Positions 8,820 through 19,286 of a stretch of DNA of 38,528 bases are shown here, piece by piece; positions within the stretch are counted from its first letter, which is position 1; each line of letters starts with the position of its first letter. Where the stretch lies: assembly GCA_029266775.1 (NCBI GenBank), contig JAQSWF010000002.1:1-38528 (forward strand), given 5' to 3'. The DNA is from Pseudonocardia sp. (GTDB lineage Bacteria > Actinomycetota > Actinomycetes > Mycobacteriales > Pseudonocardiaceae). The notes beneath the pieces are model-generated. The model was not told where the DNA came from, ran no database searches, and was given only the letters and a program-made list of their open reading frames with translations. A program made the position numbers and the translations under genes.

Positions 8820-11246
8820 TCAGCTCGAGCTCCCGCCGTCGACCGGCGGCCGGGGGGTGCCGCGTGGCGGCGTGTCCGTGCTGTCGCCGTTCGGAACGGC
8901 ACGACCGTTGCCCCACGCCGGCTGGTGCTGACCCCCTGGCTCCGCCTCGCCTGGCGGGTCCCACTGCCGCGACGGCGGCCACGACTGGCCCGACGGCGTC
9001 GTGGCCGGCCGCCAGTCCGGCGGGGCGCCGTAGTTGTGCGGCACCGCGTTCGGTCGGTGAGGGCCCGCACCGCTGTTTGGCAGCGCGGCCGGCGGCGCTG
9101 CGCGGACCGGCTCGTCCGCGCGGTGCGCACCGCCCGGGTGCGCAGCGGGATGGCCGGCGTGCGCCGGGAAGCCAGGGCCACCCGGTCCGCCGGGATAAGC
9201 ACCGGGCGGCGTGGGAGACGGACCGCCGTTCGGACCGGGCGGGGTCACCCCATTGCCGGCGCCCCCGGGATACGAACCGACCGGCGTGGGCTCGCGGACG
9301 GGCTCGGTGGCCGGCGGCCACGGCTCGCCGCGCTCCCGGGCGCGTTCCGCCGGCGTCTTGATCGGGGGCTTGTCCGACGGCGTGCGGGACCCGAAGTCGT
9401 TGAATGCAGTGATGCGCGGGCGCTTCTCCACCCGGCCGAAGATCCGTTCCAGATCCCGGCGGGTGAGCGTCTCCTTCTGCAGCAGCTCGAACACCAGGTC
9501 GTCCAGGACGTCCCGGTACGCGTTGAGGATCTCCCACGCCTCGGTGTGCGCGGTCTCGATGAGCTTGCGCACCTCCTCGTCGATCTCGTGCGCGACCTCG
9601 AGGGAGTAGTCGACCTGGTTGCCCATCGACCTGCCGAGGAACGGGTCGCCCTGCTCGCGGCCGTAGCGGACCGCGCCGAGCCGCGCGCTCATCCCGTACT
9701 CGGTCACCATCGCCTTCGCGATCTTCGTGGCCTGGTCGATGTCGCTCGACGCACCGGTCGTCGGCTCGTGGAAGACCAGCTCCTCGGCGCTCCGCCCGCC
9801 CATCGCGAACACCAGCCGCGCGATCATCTCCGACCGGGTCATCAGGCCCTTGTCGTCTTCCGGCACGACGAGCGCGTGCCCGCCAGTGCGGCCCCGCGGC
9901 AGGATCGTCAGCTTGTAGACCGGCTCGAGGTCCGGCATCGCCCAGGCGGCGAGCGCGTGCCCGCCCTCGTGGTACGCCGTGATCTTCTTCTCCTGCTCGG
10001 AGATGATCTTCGACTTGCGGCGCGGGCCGCCGACCACCCGGTCCACCGACTCCTCCAGCGCGGCGCCGTTGATGAGGGTGCCGTTCTCGCGGGCGGTGAG
10101 CAACGCGGCCTCGTTGATCACGTTCGCGAGGTCCGCGCCCGACATGCCGACGGTCCGCTTGGCCAGCGCCTCGAAGTCGGCGTCCGGCGCGAACGGCTTG
10201 CCTTTGGCGTGCACCGTGAGGATCGCGCGACGGCCGGCGAGGTCCGGGGCGCCGACCGGGATCTGACGGTCGAAGCGGCCCGGGCGCAGCAGCGCGGGGT
10301 CCAGGATGTCCGGGCGGTTCGTCGCCGCGATGAGGATGATCCCGCCGCGCGCGTCGAACCCGTCCATCTCGACGAGCAGCTGGTTCAACGTCTGCTCGCG
10401 CTCATCGTGCCCACCGCCGAGGCCGGCACCGCGCTGGCGGCCGACGGCGTCGATCTCGTCGACGAAGATGATGCACGGGGCGTTCTGCTTGGCCTGCTCG
10501 AACAGGTCGCGCACCCGGGAGGCACCGACCCCGACGAACATCTCGACGAAATCCGAGCCGGAGATCGTGTAGAACGGCACGCCCGCCTCGCCGGCCACCG
10601 CACGCGCAAGCAGCGTCTTCCCGGTGCCGGGCGGGCCGTAGAGCAGCACACCCTTCGGAATCTTGGCGCCGAGCGCCTGGTAGCGGCCGGGGTTCTGCAG
10701 GAAGTCCTTGATCTCGTACAGCTCTTCGACCGCCTCGTCCGCGCCCGCCACGTCCGCGAACGTCGTCTTCGGCATGTCCTTGTTGAGCTGCTTCGCGCGC
10801 GACTTGCCGAAGCTCATTACGCGGTTCCCGCCACCCTGGGCGTTGTTCATCATCCAGAACAGGATGAGCAGCACCAGGCCGAGCGGGATCAGGTAGATCA
10901 GCATCGTGACCAGGAACGACTCCTGGCGCACGGTCGTGTTGAACGTCGGGTCGTTGTCGGCCTCCTGCAGCGAGGCGAGGATCTCGCCGCTGGTCTGGGC
11001 CGGGTACTGCGTGATGACCTGCGTGCTGCCCTCGACCGGCTGGTTCAGCGTGAGCCGAAGGCGCTGTTCCTTGTCCTCGATCAGGGCCTCGCGGACGTTG
11101 CCGCCCTCGATCTGGGCCAGCGCCGTGGAGGTGGGTACCTGCTTGTAGCCGCGCGTGTCGTCGAAGAGCACGCTGAACGTGAAGTAGATCAGGATCGCGG
11201 CGAGGATCCAGATCAACGGATTGCGGAGCAGGCGCTTGCGGTCCAT
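8820..11246 (-). CDS. ftsH: ATP-dependent zinc metalloprotease FtsH with long Pro/Gly-rich disordered C-terminal tail
   Basis: [30 protein letters not shown] motif, HEGGHALA zinc site, two N-terminal TM segments. Confidence 0.97.
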   Translation of the reverse strand: MDRKRLLRNPLIWILAAILIYFTFSVLFDDTRGYKQVPTSTALAQIEGGNVREALIEDKEQRLRLTLNQPVEGSTQVITQYPAQTSGEILASLQEADNDPTFNTTVRQESFLVTMLIYLIPLGLVLLILFWMMNNAQGGGNRVMSFGKSRAKQLNKDMPKTTFADVAGADEAVEELYEIKDFLQNPGRYQALGAKIPKGVLLYGPPGTGKTLLARAVAGEAGVPFYTISGSDFVEMFVGVGASRVRDLFEQAKQNAPCIIFVDEIDAVGRQRGAGLGGGHDEREQTLNQLLVEMDGFDARGGIILIAATNRPDILDPALLRPGRFDRQIPVGAPDLAGRRAILTVHAKGKPFAPDADFEALAKRTVGMSGADLANVINEAALLTARENGTLINGAALEESVDRVVGGPRRKSKIISEQEKKITAYHEGGHALAAWAMPDLEPVYKLTILPRGRTGGHALVVPEDDKGLMTRSEMIARLVFAMGGRSAEELVFHEPTTGASSDIDQATKIAKAMVTEYGMSARLGAVRYGREQGDPFLGRSMGNQVDYSLEVAHEIDEEVRKLIETAHTEAWEILNAYRDVLDDLVFELLQKETLTRRDLERIFGRVEKRPRITAFNDFGSRTPSDKPPIKTPAERARERGEPWPPATEPVREPTPVGSYPGGAGNGVTPPGPNGGPSPTPPGAYPGGPGGPGFPAHAGHPAAHPGGAHRADEPVRAAPPAALPNSGAGPHRPNAVPHNYGAPPDWRPATTPSGQSWPPSRQWDPPGEAEPGGQHQPAWGNGRAVPNGDSTDTPPRGTPRPPVDGGSSS

Positions 11247-11470
11247 GCAGCTTCGGCCTCGTTCGGCCTTCCTCCCTGACGAGATACTCCGGCGGCGCCA
11301 CCGGAGTGCGGCAGAACCGCGATCCCATCAGGGTAGCGGTCGCACCGCCTGGTTGCGCCGCCGCGCCGAGCGCGGGTGCGCGACCCGCTCACGGTGCGGG
11401 CCTTACGGCGTACTCTCACCATCCCACGGTGGCGTCCGGACCGGTGTTCCCGACGGTCGAGCCGGCGTGG

Positions 11471-12025
11471 TCAGCTGTAGACGGAGGGCTCGAGCGTGCC
11501 GATGAACGGCAGATCCCGGTAGCGCTCCGCGTAGTCGAGCCCGTAGCCGACGACGAACTCGCTCGGGATGTCGAAGCCGACGTAGCGCACCGGCACGTCC
11601 ACCGTCACCGCGTCCGGCTTGCGGAGCAGCGTGCAGACCTCGAGTGACGCCGGCTGGCGCGACTCCAGGTTCTTGAGCAGCCACGACAGCGTCAGCCCCG
11701 AGTCGATGATGTCCTCGACGATGAGGACGTGGCGTCCGGCGATGTCGCGGTCGAGGTCCTTGAGGATGCGCACGACCCCGGACGACGATGTCGCCGACCC
11801 GTATGAGCTGACCGCCATGAACTCCAGCTGCACGGGCACGGGCAGCGCACGGGCCAGGTCCGTCATGAACATCACGGCGCCCTTGAGCACGCCGACGAGC
11901 AGCAGGTCGTCGGGGCCGGCGCAGCGGTCCGCGTAGTCCTTGCCGACCTCGCGGGCCAGCTCGGCGACCTTGTCGCGGACCTCCTCCTCGGTGATCAGCA
12001 CGGACGCAATGTCCCCGTCGTACAC
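11471..12025 (-). CDS. hpt: Hypoxanthine phosphoribosyltransferase (possible internal GTG start within the tilS ORF)
   Basis: [31 protein letters not shown]...[21 protein letters not shown]...[21 protein letters not shown]; strong SD AGGAGG 8 nt upstream of the GTG. Confidence 0.85.
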   Translation of the reverse strand: MYDGDIASVLITEEEVRDKVAELAREVGKDYADRCAGPDDLLLVGVLKGAVMFMTDLARALPVPVQLEFMAVSSYGSATSSSGVVRILKDLDRDIAGRHVLIVEDIIDSGLTLSWLLKNLESRQPASLEVCTLLRKPDAVTVDVPVRYVGFDIPSEFVVGYGLDYAERYRDLPFIGTLEPSVYS

Positions 12026-13123
12026 GACAGGCTCCTCCTGCGGTCGGGCAGCGGCGGCGGTCAGGGCACGTCCCTGATCCACGCCCGGCCACGACGCCGT
12101 GCGCAGTCGAAGCCTGCCACGCTCACGAACGAGGTCCAACCGCTGCGGGAGTGCAACGCCTCCCTGCCCGCGCCATCGGCCCACGAGATCGTCCGCGGCC
12201 CGCAGGTGCCCGTCGCTGAGCCCGCCGACCCCGGCATCGGCCAGCCACGAGCGCAGCGCGCGGCGGCGGACCGCAGCGGGCGCGCGGGCCAGCTCGTCGG
12301 CGAGCAGCGCCATGTCCGGATCCGTGCGATCGCCGTCCCTGGCCCTCACGAGCAGCGCTTCGGCGGCGGCGTCGAGGGCCTCCCCGTCGTCGCGCAGCTG
12401 GCCGGCGGTGCGGGCGAGCGCCTCGGCGACGCCGCCGGCGAGGACGTCCTCGAGCAGCGGCAACACCTCGTGGCGAAGACGGACGCGGGTGAAGCGGGGG
12501 TCGGTGTTGTGCGGGTCGTCCCAGAAGGGCAGGCCCTGCGCCGCGCATGCGGCGCGGGTCTCCCTGCGGCGCAGGGCGAGCAGCGGACGCAGCCACGGCG
12601 GGTCCCACGTGGCCATGCCCTGCAACGAGCGGGAACCCGAGCCGCGGCCCAGCCCGAGCAGCACGGTCTCGGCCTGGTCGTCGAGGGTGTGACCGAGGAG
12701 GACGGGCGACTCGGGGTGGGGGCGGGCGGCACGCAGGGCGGCGTAGCGGGCCCGGCGGGCGGCGGCCTCGATGCCGCCGGGACCGCAGGGGGTCACCGCG
12801 TGCACGGTCGCGGGGACGCCGTCGGCCACGAGCCCGTCGACCAGCGCGGTCGCCTGCTCGGTCGAACCCTCCTGCAGCCCGTGGTCGACGACGGCGACGT
12901 GCACCTGGCCGGGCAGCAGGGTGCGGACGGCGGCGAGCAGCGCGGTGGAGTCCGCACCTCCGGAGAGGGCGACGAGCACAGGGGCGGTGCGCGCCGGCTC
13001 GGGCAGGGTGCGGAGCGCCCGCCGCACCGCGACCCGAACCGCCGTGGCCGCACCCGCCCCCTCGCGCTGATGACTCCCGTCCCGCCCCACGCGCCCACGG
13101 TCCCACGCCCGCGCCTCGTCCAT
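11471..13123 (-). CDS. tilS: tRNA(Ile)-lysidine synthase TilS, reading in frame without a stop into hypoxanthine phosphoribosyltransferase
   Basis: [19 protein letters not shown] (PP-loop), [28 protein letters not shown]; 550-codon continuous ORF, TilS part about residues 1-345 and Hpt from about residue 366. Confidence 0.85.
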   Translation of the reverse strand: MDEARAWDRGRVGRDGSHQREGAGAATAVRVAVRRALRTLPEPARTAPVLVALSGGADSTALLAAVRTLLPGQVHVAVVDHGLQEGSTEQATALVDGLVADGVPATVHAVTPCGPGGIEAAARRARYAALRAARPHPESPVLLGHTLDDQAETVLLGLGRGSGSRSLQGMATWDPPWLRPLLALRRRETRAACAAQGLPFWDDPHNTDPRFTRVRLRHEVLPLLEDVLAGGVAEALARTAGQLRDDGEALDAAAEALLVRARDGDRTDPDMALLADELARAPAAVRRRALRSWLADAGVGGLSDGHLRAADDLVGRWRGQGGVALPQRLDLVRERGRLRLRTASWPGVDQGRALTAAAARPQEEPVVYDGDIASVLITEEEVRDKVAELAREVGKDYADRCAGPDDLLLVGVLKGAVMFMTDLARALPVPVQLEFMAVSSYGSATSSSGVVRILKDLDRDIAGRHVLIVEDIIDSGLTLSWLLKNLESRQPASLEVCTLLRKPDAVTVDVPVRYVGFDIPSEFVVGYGLDYAERYRDLPFIGTLEPSVYS

Positions 13124-13151
13124 CGCGGTACGGCGAGCTGGGCGTCTCTGC

Positions 13152-14240
13152 TCAGGGAAGGACGCGACGCAGCCAGGAGGCAGGGTCAGCCAGCTCGGCC
13201 CGGGTGGGCAGGGTCTCCGGCGAGGTCCAGACGCGGTTGAAGCCGTCCATGCCGGCCGCGAGCACGACGTACCTGGTGAACGCCGAGCCGACCGCGTATT
13301 GCTTGACCTTCGCCTCCACCCCCAGGAGCGCGCGCAGGAGCCGGTCGACCAGGCCTCCTCCGCGGCGACGCACCGTGAAGCGCGCCCGGATGGTGTCGAC
13401 GCTGGGCACGACGTCCGGGCCCGCGGCGTCCATCACGTGGTCGGCGTGGCCCTCGAGCAGGGTCGTCAGCGCCAGCAGGCGGTCCAGTACGGCGCGCTGT
13501 TCGGGACCCTGGAGGAGCTCGACGAGCACGAGTGAGTCGCCGCGCGACTCGCGGACGGCCTTCGCGGCCTCGGGCAACCGGTCGAGCAGCGCGCCGCGAC
13601 CGCCGTCGGCGATCGTGAGGAACCGGCCGACCTCCTGTGCGAAGTGCTCGCGCAGCCACGGCACCGCCGTGAACTGGAGTCGGTGCGTCGCCTCGTGGAG
13701 GCAGACCCACATGCCGAAGTCGTTGCTGGAGACGCGCAGCGCCTGCTGGGCGGCGTACACGTTCGGGGCGACGAGGAGCAGCCGACCGTCGCCGTCCGCG
13801 CCCCCGAACGGGTCGTACTGGCCGAGCACGCGCCCACCCAGGTACGCCAGCACGCCGCCGACCTGCAGGCCGGCCGTGGTCGCGGTGACGGCACGCGCCA
13901 CCTTGGGCGTGTGCGGGAGGCGGGCGCCCGCGGTGAGCGCGGCCATCCCGTCGATCGCGGCCGAGGCCCACGTCGGCCGGTCGACGACATCGGCCGGCCG
14001 CAGCGGGAGTTCGGACCCCAGCCCGGTCACCTCGCGGACGTGCCCCTCCGCGACCATCGCGTCCGACTTCAGCCGCTGCACCAGCTCCACGGCGTCGGCG
14101 CGCGTCACCGGCGGCCCGGCCGGGACCAGCCGACCGGCCGTGCGTCGGGCGAGGTCCCAGTCCACGGGCAGGCCGCTGTCGAACTCCGGCTCCTCGCCCG
14201 GCTCGGGACCGGACGGGACGGGGGTGAGGGGCTGCCGCAC
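13152..14240 (-). CDS. Zinc-dependent metalloprotease family (DUF2342-type, F420-biosynthesis-associated-like) protein
   Basis: [48 protein letters not shown]..., [11 protein letters not shown] (HExxH-like HEATH), position between dacB and tilS as Rv3626c in M. tuberculosis. GTG at 14249 also possible. Confidence 0.85.
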   Translation of the reverse strand: MRQPLTPVPSGPEPGEEPEFDSGLPVDWDLARRTAGRLVPAGPPVTRADAVELVQRLKSDAMVAEGHVREVTGLGSELPLRPADVVDRPTWASAAIDGMAALTAGARLPHTPKVARAVTATTAGLQVGGVLAYLGGRVLGQYDPFGGADGDGRLLLVAPNVYAAQQALRVSSNDFGMWVCLHEATHRLQFTAVPWLREHFAQEVGRFLTIADGGRGALLDRLPEAAKAVRESRGDSLVLVELLQGPEQRAVLDRLLALTTLLEGHADHVMDAAGPDVVPSVDTIRARFTVRRRGGGLVDRLLRALLGVEAKVKQYAVGSAFTRYVVLAAGMDGFNRVWTSPETLPTRAELADPASWLRRVLP

Positions 14241-14333
14241 GCGGCCCACGCTACGTGTCGGTAGCTGGAGCCGGCACGGTCGGCGCCGCTCGGGCCCGAT
14301 GCTCGGAGCCCCGGTTCGCAAGATGCGAACGCG

Positions 14334-14399
14334 GTGTACACAAATGCACAACTCGCCGTGCACGAATGCACAACTCGCCGTACCGAGACGGACAACTCG
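14334..14399 (-). repeat. 22-bp-period tandem repeat array C (CGAGTTGTGCATTCGTGCACGG-like units)
   Basis: Units on - : 14399-14378, 14377-14356, 14355-14334; starts 5 bp after the dacB stop codon. Confidence 0.92.
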
Positions 14400-14404
14400 C
14401 GGGG

Positions 14405-15832
14405 TCAGCGGCAGCCGCAGCGGGCGAGCTGGGTGGCGATCGCGTCGAGGCGGGGGCGGACAACGGCGGGGTTCGCGCCGTTGCTCATGAGCGCGAAGGT
14501 CAGGAGATGGCCGTCGGCATCGGTGGTGACGCCCGCGAGGCTGCTCACCGCCGTCAGCGTGCCGGTCTTCGCGCGGACGACCCCGCGGCCCGCCGCCGTC
14601 TCGGAGTCCGCGGCGAACCGGTCGTCCAGCGTGCCCTCGCCCCCGGCTACGGGCAGGCCGGTCAGGATCGGGCGCAGCTGTCCACCCTGCCCTCCCGCGG
14701 GGCCGGCCGCGGCCGTAAGCAGCGCGCCGAGCAACCGAGCCGGCACGCGGTCCGTCGTCGAGAGCCCGCTGCCATCGGCCATCCGCGCGCCGGTGGTGTC
14801 GAAGCCGGCCTCCGCCAGCGCCGCCACTGTCGCGTCGGCCGCACCGACAAAGGTCGGCTCACCACCGCGCGCGATCGACACCTCGCGCGCCAGCGTCTCC
14901 GCGAGCACGTTGTCCGACGACCGCATCACGTGCTCGACCAGGTCGGAGATCGGCGCCGACGTGACGGTGCCGAGGACGGTGGCCCCGGCCGTGGCGGTGC
15001 CCTCGGCCGCTGTCGCGGAGTCGAGACCGAGCAGCCCGGCCAGCGCGCGGCCCGCGGCGAGGGCGGGTTCGGTGTCCCGCTGCCCGTCCTGCTGGGTGGG
15101 ATCGACGCGACCGCCGTCCACCATCAACGGCTGGATCGGGGCGACGAAGCCGCGCCGGACGTCCACCGGCTCCCAGCCCGTGGCGAGCGTCGGCCCGCGG
15201 TAGCGGGTGGTGTCGACCAGCACCTGCGTCACCGCCACCCCGGCGGAGCGCACGCCGTCGGCAAGAGTCGTCAACCGGGACGGGTCCGGGTAGACCCCCT
15301 GCGTGCCCGGGGCCAGCGCCGTCAACGTGGGGTCGCCGCCTCCGACCAGCACCACCGTGCCCGGCTCCTGGCCTGCGACCACCCGGGTGACCAGCCGGTC
15401 CGTCGGGTTGAGCGTCAGCAGCGTCGCGGCCGCCGTGAGCAGCTTGGTGGTGCTGCCGGGGACCAGGGCGGTGCTCGAGCCGCGCTCCCAGAGCACCGTG
15501 CCGGTCGCCGGATCGGCCACCACGCCGGTGAAGGTGCCGAGCCCCCGCTGCGTGATCAGCGGGGCGAGCTGGGCGTTCACCCCGTCCGCGGTCGGAGCGG
15601 GAGCCGCGACGGGCAGCGGACCGAGCACGGGCACCGGCCGGACGACGGCGGGCAGCGGCGCAGGCGATGACGTGCCGACGAGCACGGGCGCCGTCAGCGT
15701 GACGGCTGTTCCGGCGGACCCGCCGAGCGCCAGCACGACCATGGCCGCCACCGCACCGCGCAGGACCGGCCGGGGTCGCCGGGGCACGGTGCTCGTGCTC
15801 GCCCCGGTTCCGGTGCGCACCCTCCAGCCCAT
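14405..15832 (-). CDS. dacB: D-alanyl-D-alanine carboxypeptidase/endopeptidase (PBP4 family)
   Basis: LVPGSTTKLLTAAATL (SxxK), RSSDNVLAETLAREV (SxN), VRAKTGTLTAVSSLAG (KTG); N-terminal TM/signal. Confidence 0.93.
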   Translation of the reverse strand: MGWRVRTGTGASTSTVPRRPRPVLRGAVAAMVVLALGGSAGTAVTLTAPVLVGTSSPAPLPAVVRPVPVLGPLPVAAPAPTADGVNAQLAPLITQRGLGTFTGVVADPATGTVLWERGSSTALVPGSTTKLLTAAATLLTLNPTDRLVTRVVAGQEPGTVVLVGGGDPTLTALAPGTQGVYPDPSRLTTLADGVRSAGVAVTQVLVDTTRYRGPTLATGWEPVDVRRGFVAPIQPLMVDGGRVDPTQQDGQRDTEPALAAGRALAGLLGLDSATAAEGTATAGATVLGTVTSAPISDLVEHVMRSSDNVLAETLAREVSIARGGEPTFVGAADATVAALAEAGFDTTGARMADGSGLSTTDRVPARLLGALLTAAAGPAGGQGGQLRPILTGLPVAGGEGTLDDRFAADSETAAGRGVVRAKTGTLTAVSSLAGVTTDADGHLLTFALMSNGANPAVVRPRLDAIATQLARCGCR

Positions 15833-16006
15833 CCCGCCCCGCCCTTCCCCGACGTCCTCGACGCGCGGCCGGCACGCACCGACCGGTCCCCTCCCCCTGG
15901 ACGTGGTCCCTCACACTAGTTGTAGACATCGGACCGGTGGGCCGGCCGGTCGTCGCCGGATACTGCCGTTCGCCGCGCGCGGACCCGACACCAGGAGCAA
16001 CGAACC

Positions 16007-16537
16007 GTGGACTTCGACGTCACCATCGAGATCCCCAAGGGCGGCCGCAACAAGTACGAGATCGACCACAAGACCGGCCGACTCCGGCTCGACCGAACCC
16101 TGTTCACCGCGACCCAGTACCCGGCGGACTACGGCTTCATCGAGGGCACGCTCGGCGAGGACGGCGACCCGCTCGACGCGCTGGTCCTGGTGCAGGAGCC
16201 GACCTTCCCCGGGTGCCTGATCCGGTCGCGCGCGATCGGGATGTTCCGGATGAAGGACGAGAAGGGCGGCGACGACAAGGTTCTCTGCGTCCCGAGCGAC
16301 GACCCCCGCCAGGAGCACCTGCGCGACATCCACCACCTGCCCGAGTTCGACCGGCTGGAGATCCAGCACTTCTTCGAGATCTACAAGACGCTCGAACCGG
16401 GCAAGAGCGTCGAAGGCGCGAAGTGGGTGGGCCGCGCCGACGCCGAGCGGGAGATCAAGGCGTCGCGCACGCGAGCCCACGACGCCGAGGAGGTCGAGCG
16501 GGCCGAAGAGAAGGGCGGCGAGGGTCCGGCGCTCTGA
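16007..16537 (+). CDS. ppa: Inorganic pyrophosphatase
   Basis: [65 protein letters not shown] start. Confidence 0.96.
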   Translation: MDFDVTIEIPKGGRNKYEIDHKTGRLRLDRTLFTATQYPADYGFIEGTLGEDGDPLDALVLVQEPTFPGCLIRSRAIGMFRMKDEKGGDDKVLCVPSDDPRQEHLRDIHHLPEFDRLEIQHFFEIYKTLEPGKSVEGAKWVGRADAEREIKASRTRAHDAEEVERAEEKGGEGPAL

Positions 16538-16543
16538 CGCGAG

Positions 16544-16583
16544 GAGCGGTGTCAGCCGGGCACGACCCGGCGAGAAGCCGCTC
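16544..16583. terminator. Nested hairpin (GAGCGG...GCCGGG-CACGA-CCCGGC...CCGCTC) between convergent ppa and MFS genes
   Basis: Inner perfect 6-bp stem 16555-16571, outer 6-bp stem 16544-16549/16578-16583, between stop codons at 16537 and 16587. Confidence 0.6.
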
Positions 16584-16586
16584 CGG

Positions 16587-18341
16587 TCAGGACGATTCGG
16601 GACCGCGGGGGTCGTCGCGCCGAACGTCGGCGGCCTCGGCCGGCACGACCACCGGGAGGGCACTCGCAGCCTGCGTCTCCAGCGGGCTCGGCCGCTCGGC
16701 CGCTCGCTGCGCCTCCACACCCGACTGCGTGCGCAGCGGCACCTCCTTCATCATCAGCACCGCGAACAGCCCGATCACGAGCACGGCGGCGGCGCTGACG
16801 AACACGGTCGACATCGACGACGCGAAGCCCTCCAGGATCGGTCGCGCGAGCACGGGCTCGACCGACGACAGGAACGACGAGTCGTCCAGGTTCGGCGCGG
16901 TGCCGCCCGCCACGGCGTCGATCACCGGGCGGTTCGCCGGGTCGGCCAGCACGGCAGGGTTGCGCAGGGCCGCCTGGAACGCGGGATCCGTCGCGGCCGC
17001 GCGGAAGCTCTCGACGATCCGCCCCGGCAGCGCGCCGAACAGGATCGACAGGAACACCGCCGTGCCGAGCGTGCCGCCCATCTGCCGGAAGAACGTCGCC
17101 GACGCCGTCGCGACGCCCATGTCCTTGGGCGGCATCGCGTTCTGCACGGCGAGCGTGAGGGGTTGCATGTTTCCGCCGAGCCCCCAGCCGATCACCAGCA
17201 TGACCAGCGCCGTCTGCCAGTAGGGCGTGTCCACGCCGACCAGGGACAGCGCACCGATCCCGACGATCATTAACGACAGCCCGATGATCGGCCAGACCTT
17301 GTACCGGCCCGTGCGGGAGATGAACTGCCCGGAGAACACCGACATCGACATGATGCCGAGCACCAGCGGCAACGTCTGCAGGCCCGCCTCCGTGGGCGAC
17401 GACCCCTTGACGATCTGCAGGTAGAGCGGCAGCAGCGCGAGCGCACCGAACATGCCCATGCCCGCGACGAACACCGCGACAGAACCCCACGCGAACACGC
17501 CGGTGCGGAAGAACCGCAGGGGGAGCAGGGCGTCGTCCCCGATACGTCGCTCGGCGAGCAGGAACAGCACGACGCCGACGACGCCGATCGTGTAGCAGGC
17601 CACGGCACGGGTGGAGTCCCAGCCCCAGGCACGGCCCTGCTCCGCGACGATGAGCAGCGGCACGAGACCGGTGGCGAGCGCCAGCGCGCCGGGCCAGTCG
17701 ATGCGGTGCTCCCGGCGGATGTGCGGGATGTTGAGGACCTTGCTGACGACGGCAAGCGCGGCGATCCCGAGCGGCACGTTGATCAGGAACACCCAGCGCC
17801 AGCCGTCGACGCCGAGCAGCTGGTCGTGGCCCGCGAAGAAGCCGCCCGCGACGGGCCCCAGGACGCTGGACGTCCCGAAGACCGCGACGAAGTAACCCTG
17901 GTAGCGAGCGCGCTCGCGGGGCGCCACGATGTCGCCGATGATCGTCAGCGCGAGCGAGAACAGGCCGCCCGCGCCGAGCCCCTGGATCGCGCGGAAGGCC
18001 GCCAGCTGGTACATCGACGTCGCGAGGGTGCAGGCGACCGAGCCGACGACGAAGATCGCGATCGCCGTGAGGAACAGCGGCTTGCGGCCGTAGAGGTCGC
18101 TGAGCTTGCCGTAGAGGGGGGTCGAGATCGTGCCGGTGATCAAGTACGCGGTGGTGGCCCAGGCCTGCAGGCTCAGCCCGCCGAGGTCGTCGGCGATGGT
18201 GCGGATGGACGTCGCGACGATCGTCTGGTCGAGCGCGGCGAGGAACATGCCGATCATGAGGCCGGTGAAGATCGTCAGGATCTGCCGGTGGGTGAGCAGG
18301 GCGGGCTGTGCGGTGGCCGGCGGAGCGGCGGGCGCGGACAT
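16587..18341 (-). CDS. DHA2 family MFS multidrug efflux transporter
   Basis: ILTIFTGLMIGMFLAALDQTIVATSIRTIADDLGGLSLQAWATTAYLITGTISTPLYGKLSDLYGRKP; 14-TM DHA2 pattern. Confidence 0.93.
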   Translation of the reverse strand: MSAPAAPPATAQPALLTHRQILTIFTGLMIGMFLAALDQTIVATSIRTIADDLGGLSLQAWATTAYLITGTISTPLYGKLSDLYGRKPLFLTAIAIFVVGSVACTLATSMYQLAAFRAIQGLGAGGLFSLALTIIGDIVAPRERARYQGYFVAVFGTSSVLGPVAGGFFAGHDQLLGVDGWRWVFLINVPLGIAALAVVSKVLNIPHIRREHRIDWPGALALATGLVPLLIVAEQGRAWGWDSTRAVACYTIGVVGVVLFLLAERRIGDDALLPLRFFRTGVFAWGSVAVFVAGMGMFGALALLPLYLQIVKGSSPTEAGLQTLPLVLGIMSMSVFSGQFISRTGRYKVWPIIGLSLMIVGIGALSLVGVDTPYWQTALVMLVIGWGLGGNMQPLTLAVQNAMPPKDMGVATASATFFRQMGGTLGTAVFLSILFGALPGRIVESFRAAATDPAFQAALRNPAVLADPANRPVIDAVAGGTAPNLDDSSFLSSVEPVLARPILEGFASSMSTVFVSAAAVLVIGLFAVLMMKEVPLRTQSGVEAQRAAERPSPLETQAASALPVVVPAEAADVRRDDPRGPESS

Positions 18342-18352
18342 CCGGGTTCTCC

Positions 18353-18856
18353 TCAGCGCCGGACCGGCATGACCGGCTCGGCGCGCAGCTTGCTTTTCGA
18401 TGACCGCTCGAAGTCGTCGGTGAAGCGGGTGAGCAGCCGGGCGAACCGGCGGCGGTCGTCGTCGGACCAGCCGGCGGTCAGCTCGGCGATGCGGCGGTGG
18501 CGCAGCTGCCGGTTCTCGTCGAACACGCGGCGGCCCTCGTCGGTGGCGACGAGAAGCGTGGCCCGGCCGTCGACCGGGTCGGCCACGCGCTCGACGAGGC
18601 CGAGGCGCACGAGGTGCGCGACCTGGCGGCTCACGGTCGACGGGTCGGAGTGCACGGCGTCGGCCAGCGCGCTCGCGCGGCACGCCCCGTCCTTGACGAG
18701 GTGCACGAGCAGCAGATAGGTGGCGCGGTCCACCGCATCGGGGTGCTCGGCGTGGTAGCGCGCCTGCATGCGCTCGATCAGCCGGACGAGGCGGACCAGC
18801 TGGCTGCCGATCTCGTCGGCCGTGCTGTCCTCCTGCGGCTCGTCGGGGGTTGCCAT
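18353..18856 (-). CDS. MarR family transcriptional regulator
   Basis: ATYLLLVHLVKDGACRASALADAVHSDPSTVSRQVAHLVRLGLVERVADPVDGRATLLVATDEGRRV, the MarR winged helix. Confidence 0.92.
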   Translation of the reverse strand: MATPDEPQEDSTADEIGSQLVRLVRLIERMQARYHAEHPDAVDRATYLLLVHLVKDGACRASALADAVHSDPSTVSRQVAHLVRLGLVERVADPVDGRATLLVATDEGRRVFDENRQLRHRRIAELTAGWSDDDRRRFARLLTRFTDDFERSSKSKLRAEPVMPVRR

Positions 18857-18879
18857 GCCGACCTCCCCGTCTTGCATAC

Positions 18880-18898
18880 GTTGCATGGCCCATGCAAC
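18880..18898. promoter_or_regulatory. Perfect inverted repeat GTTGCATG-GCC-CATGCAAC, probable MarR operator
   Basis: 8-bp arms, 3-bp centre, 24 bp upstream of the marR start codon; additional TTGCAT copy at 18872-18877. Confidence 0.7.
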
Positions 18899-18940
18899 AA
18901 GATGTCCCAAGCAAGTATGCCGGAACGAGCCGACGGCCGC

Positions 18941-19192
18941 TCAGCCGGCCGCGAGCGAGCCGATGAAGGCCCTTCCGGCAGGCGTGAGCCGGGCGCGGTC
19001 GATCGCGGGCCCGTCCGGAGGCACGATGAGCCCGGCACCGATGAGGCGGTGCACGGTTGCGGAGTCAGCGCAGCTCAAGCCGTCGATGATCAGGACCGGC
19101 TCGCAGCCCGCCCGCAACTCGCATCGCCCGTTCGCCACGGCGCGCAGCACCGCCCGGTCCCGCCCACAGACCCCCGACTCGATGCCAGACAT
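18941..19192 (-). CDS. Small hypothetical protein, weak winged-helix-like appearance
   Basis: MSGIESGVCGRDRAVLRAVANGRCELRAGCEPVLIIDGLSCADSATVHRLIGAGLIVPPDGPAIDRARLTPAGRAFIGSLAAG. Confidence 0.6.
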   Translation of the reverse strand: MSGIESGVCGRDRAVLRAVANGRCELRAGCEPVLIIDGLSCADSATVHRLIGAGLIVPPDGPAIDRARLTPAGRAFIGSLAAG

Positions 19193-19286
19193 CACATCCC
19201 CCTCCGGCGCATCTCCCCCCTTGTCGCCGGTATGAGACGTGGTGATCCGCACGTCACCGCATCGAAACGTTGTTTTGGCCGTTCGG

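Noticed and set aside
8925-11279. 784-aa plus-strand ORF opposite ftsH
   Set aside because: Antisense shadow of a strongly supported ftsH gene; Arg/His/Asp-rich composition typical of high-GC mirror frames.
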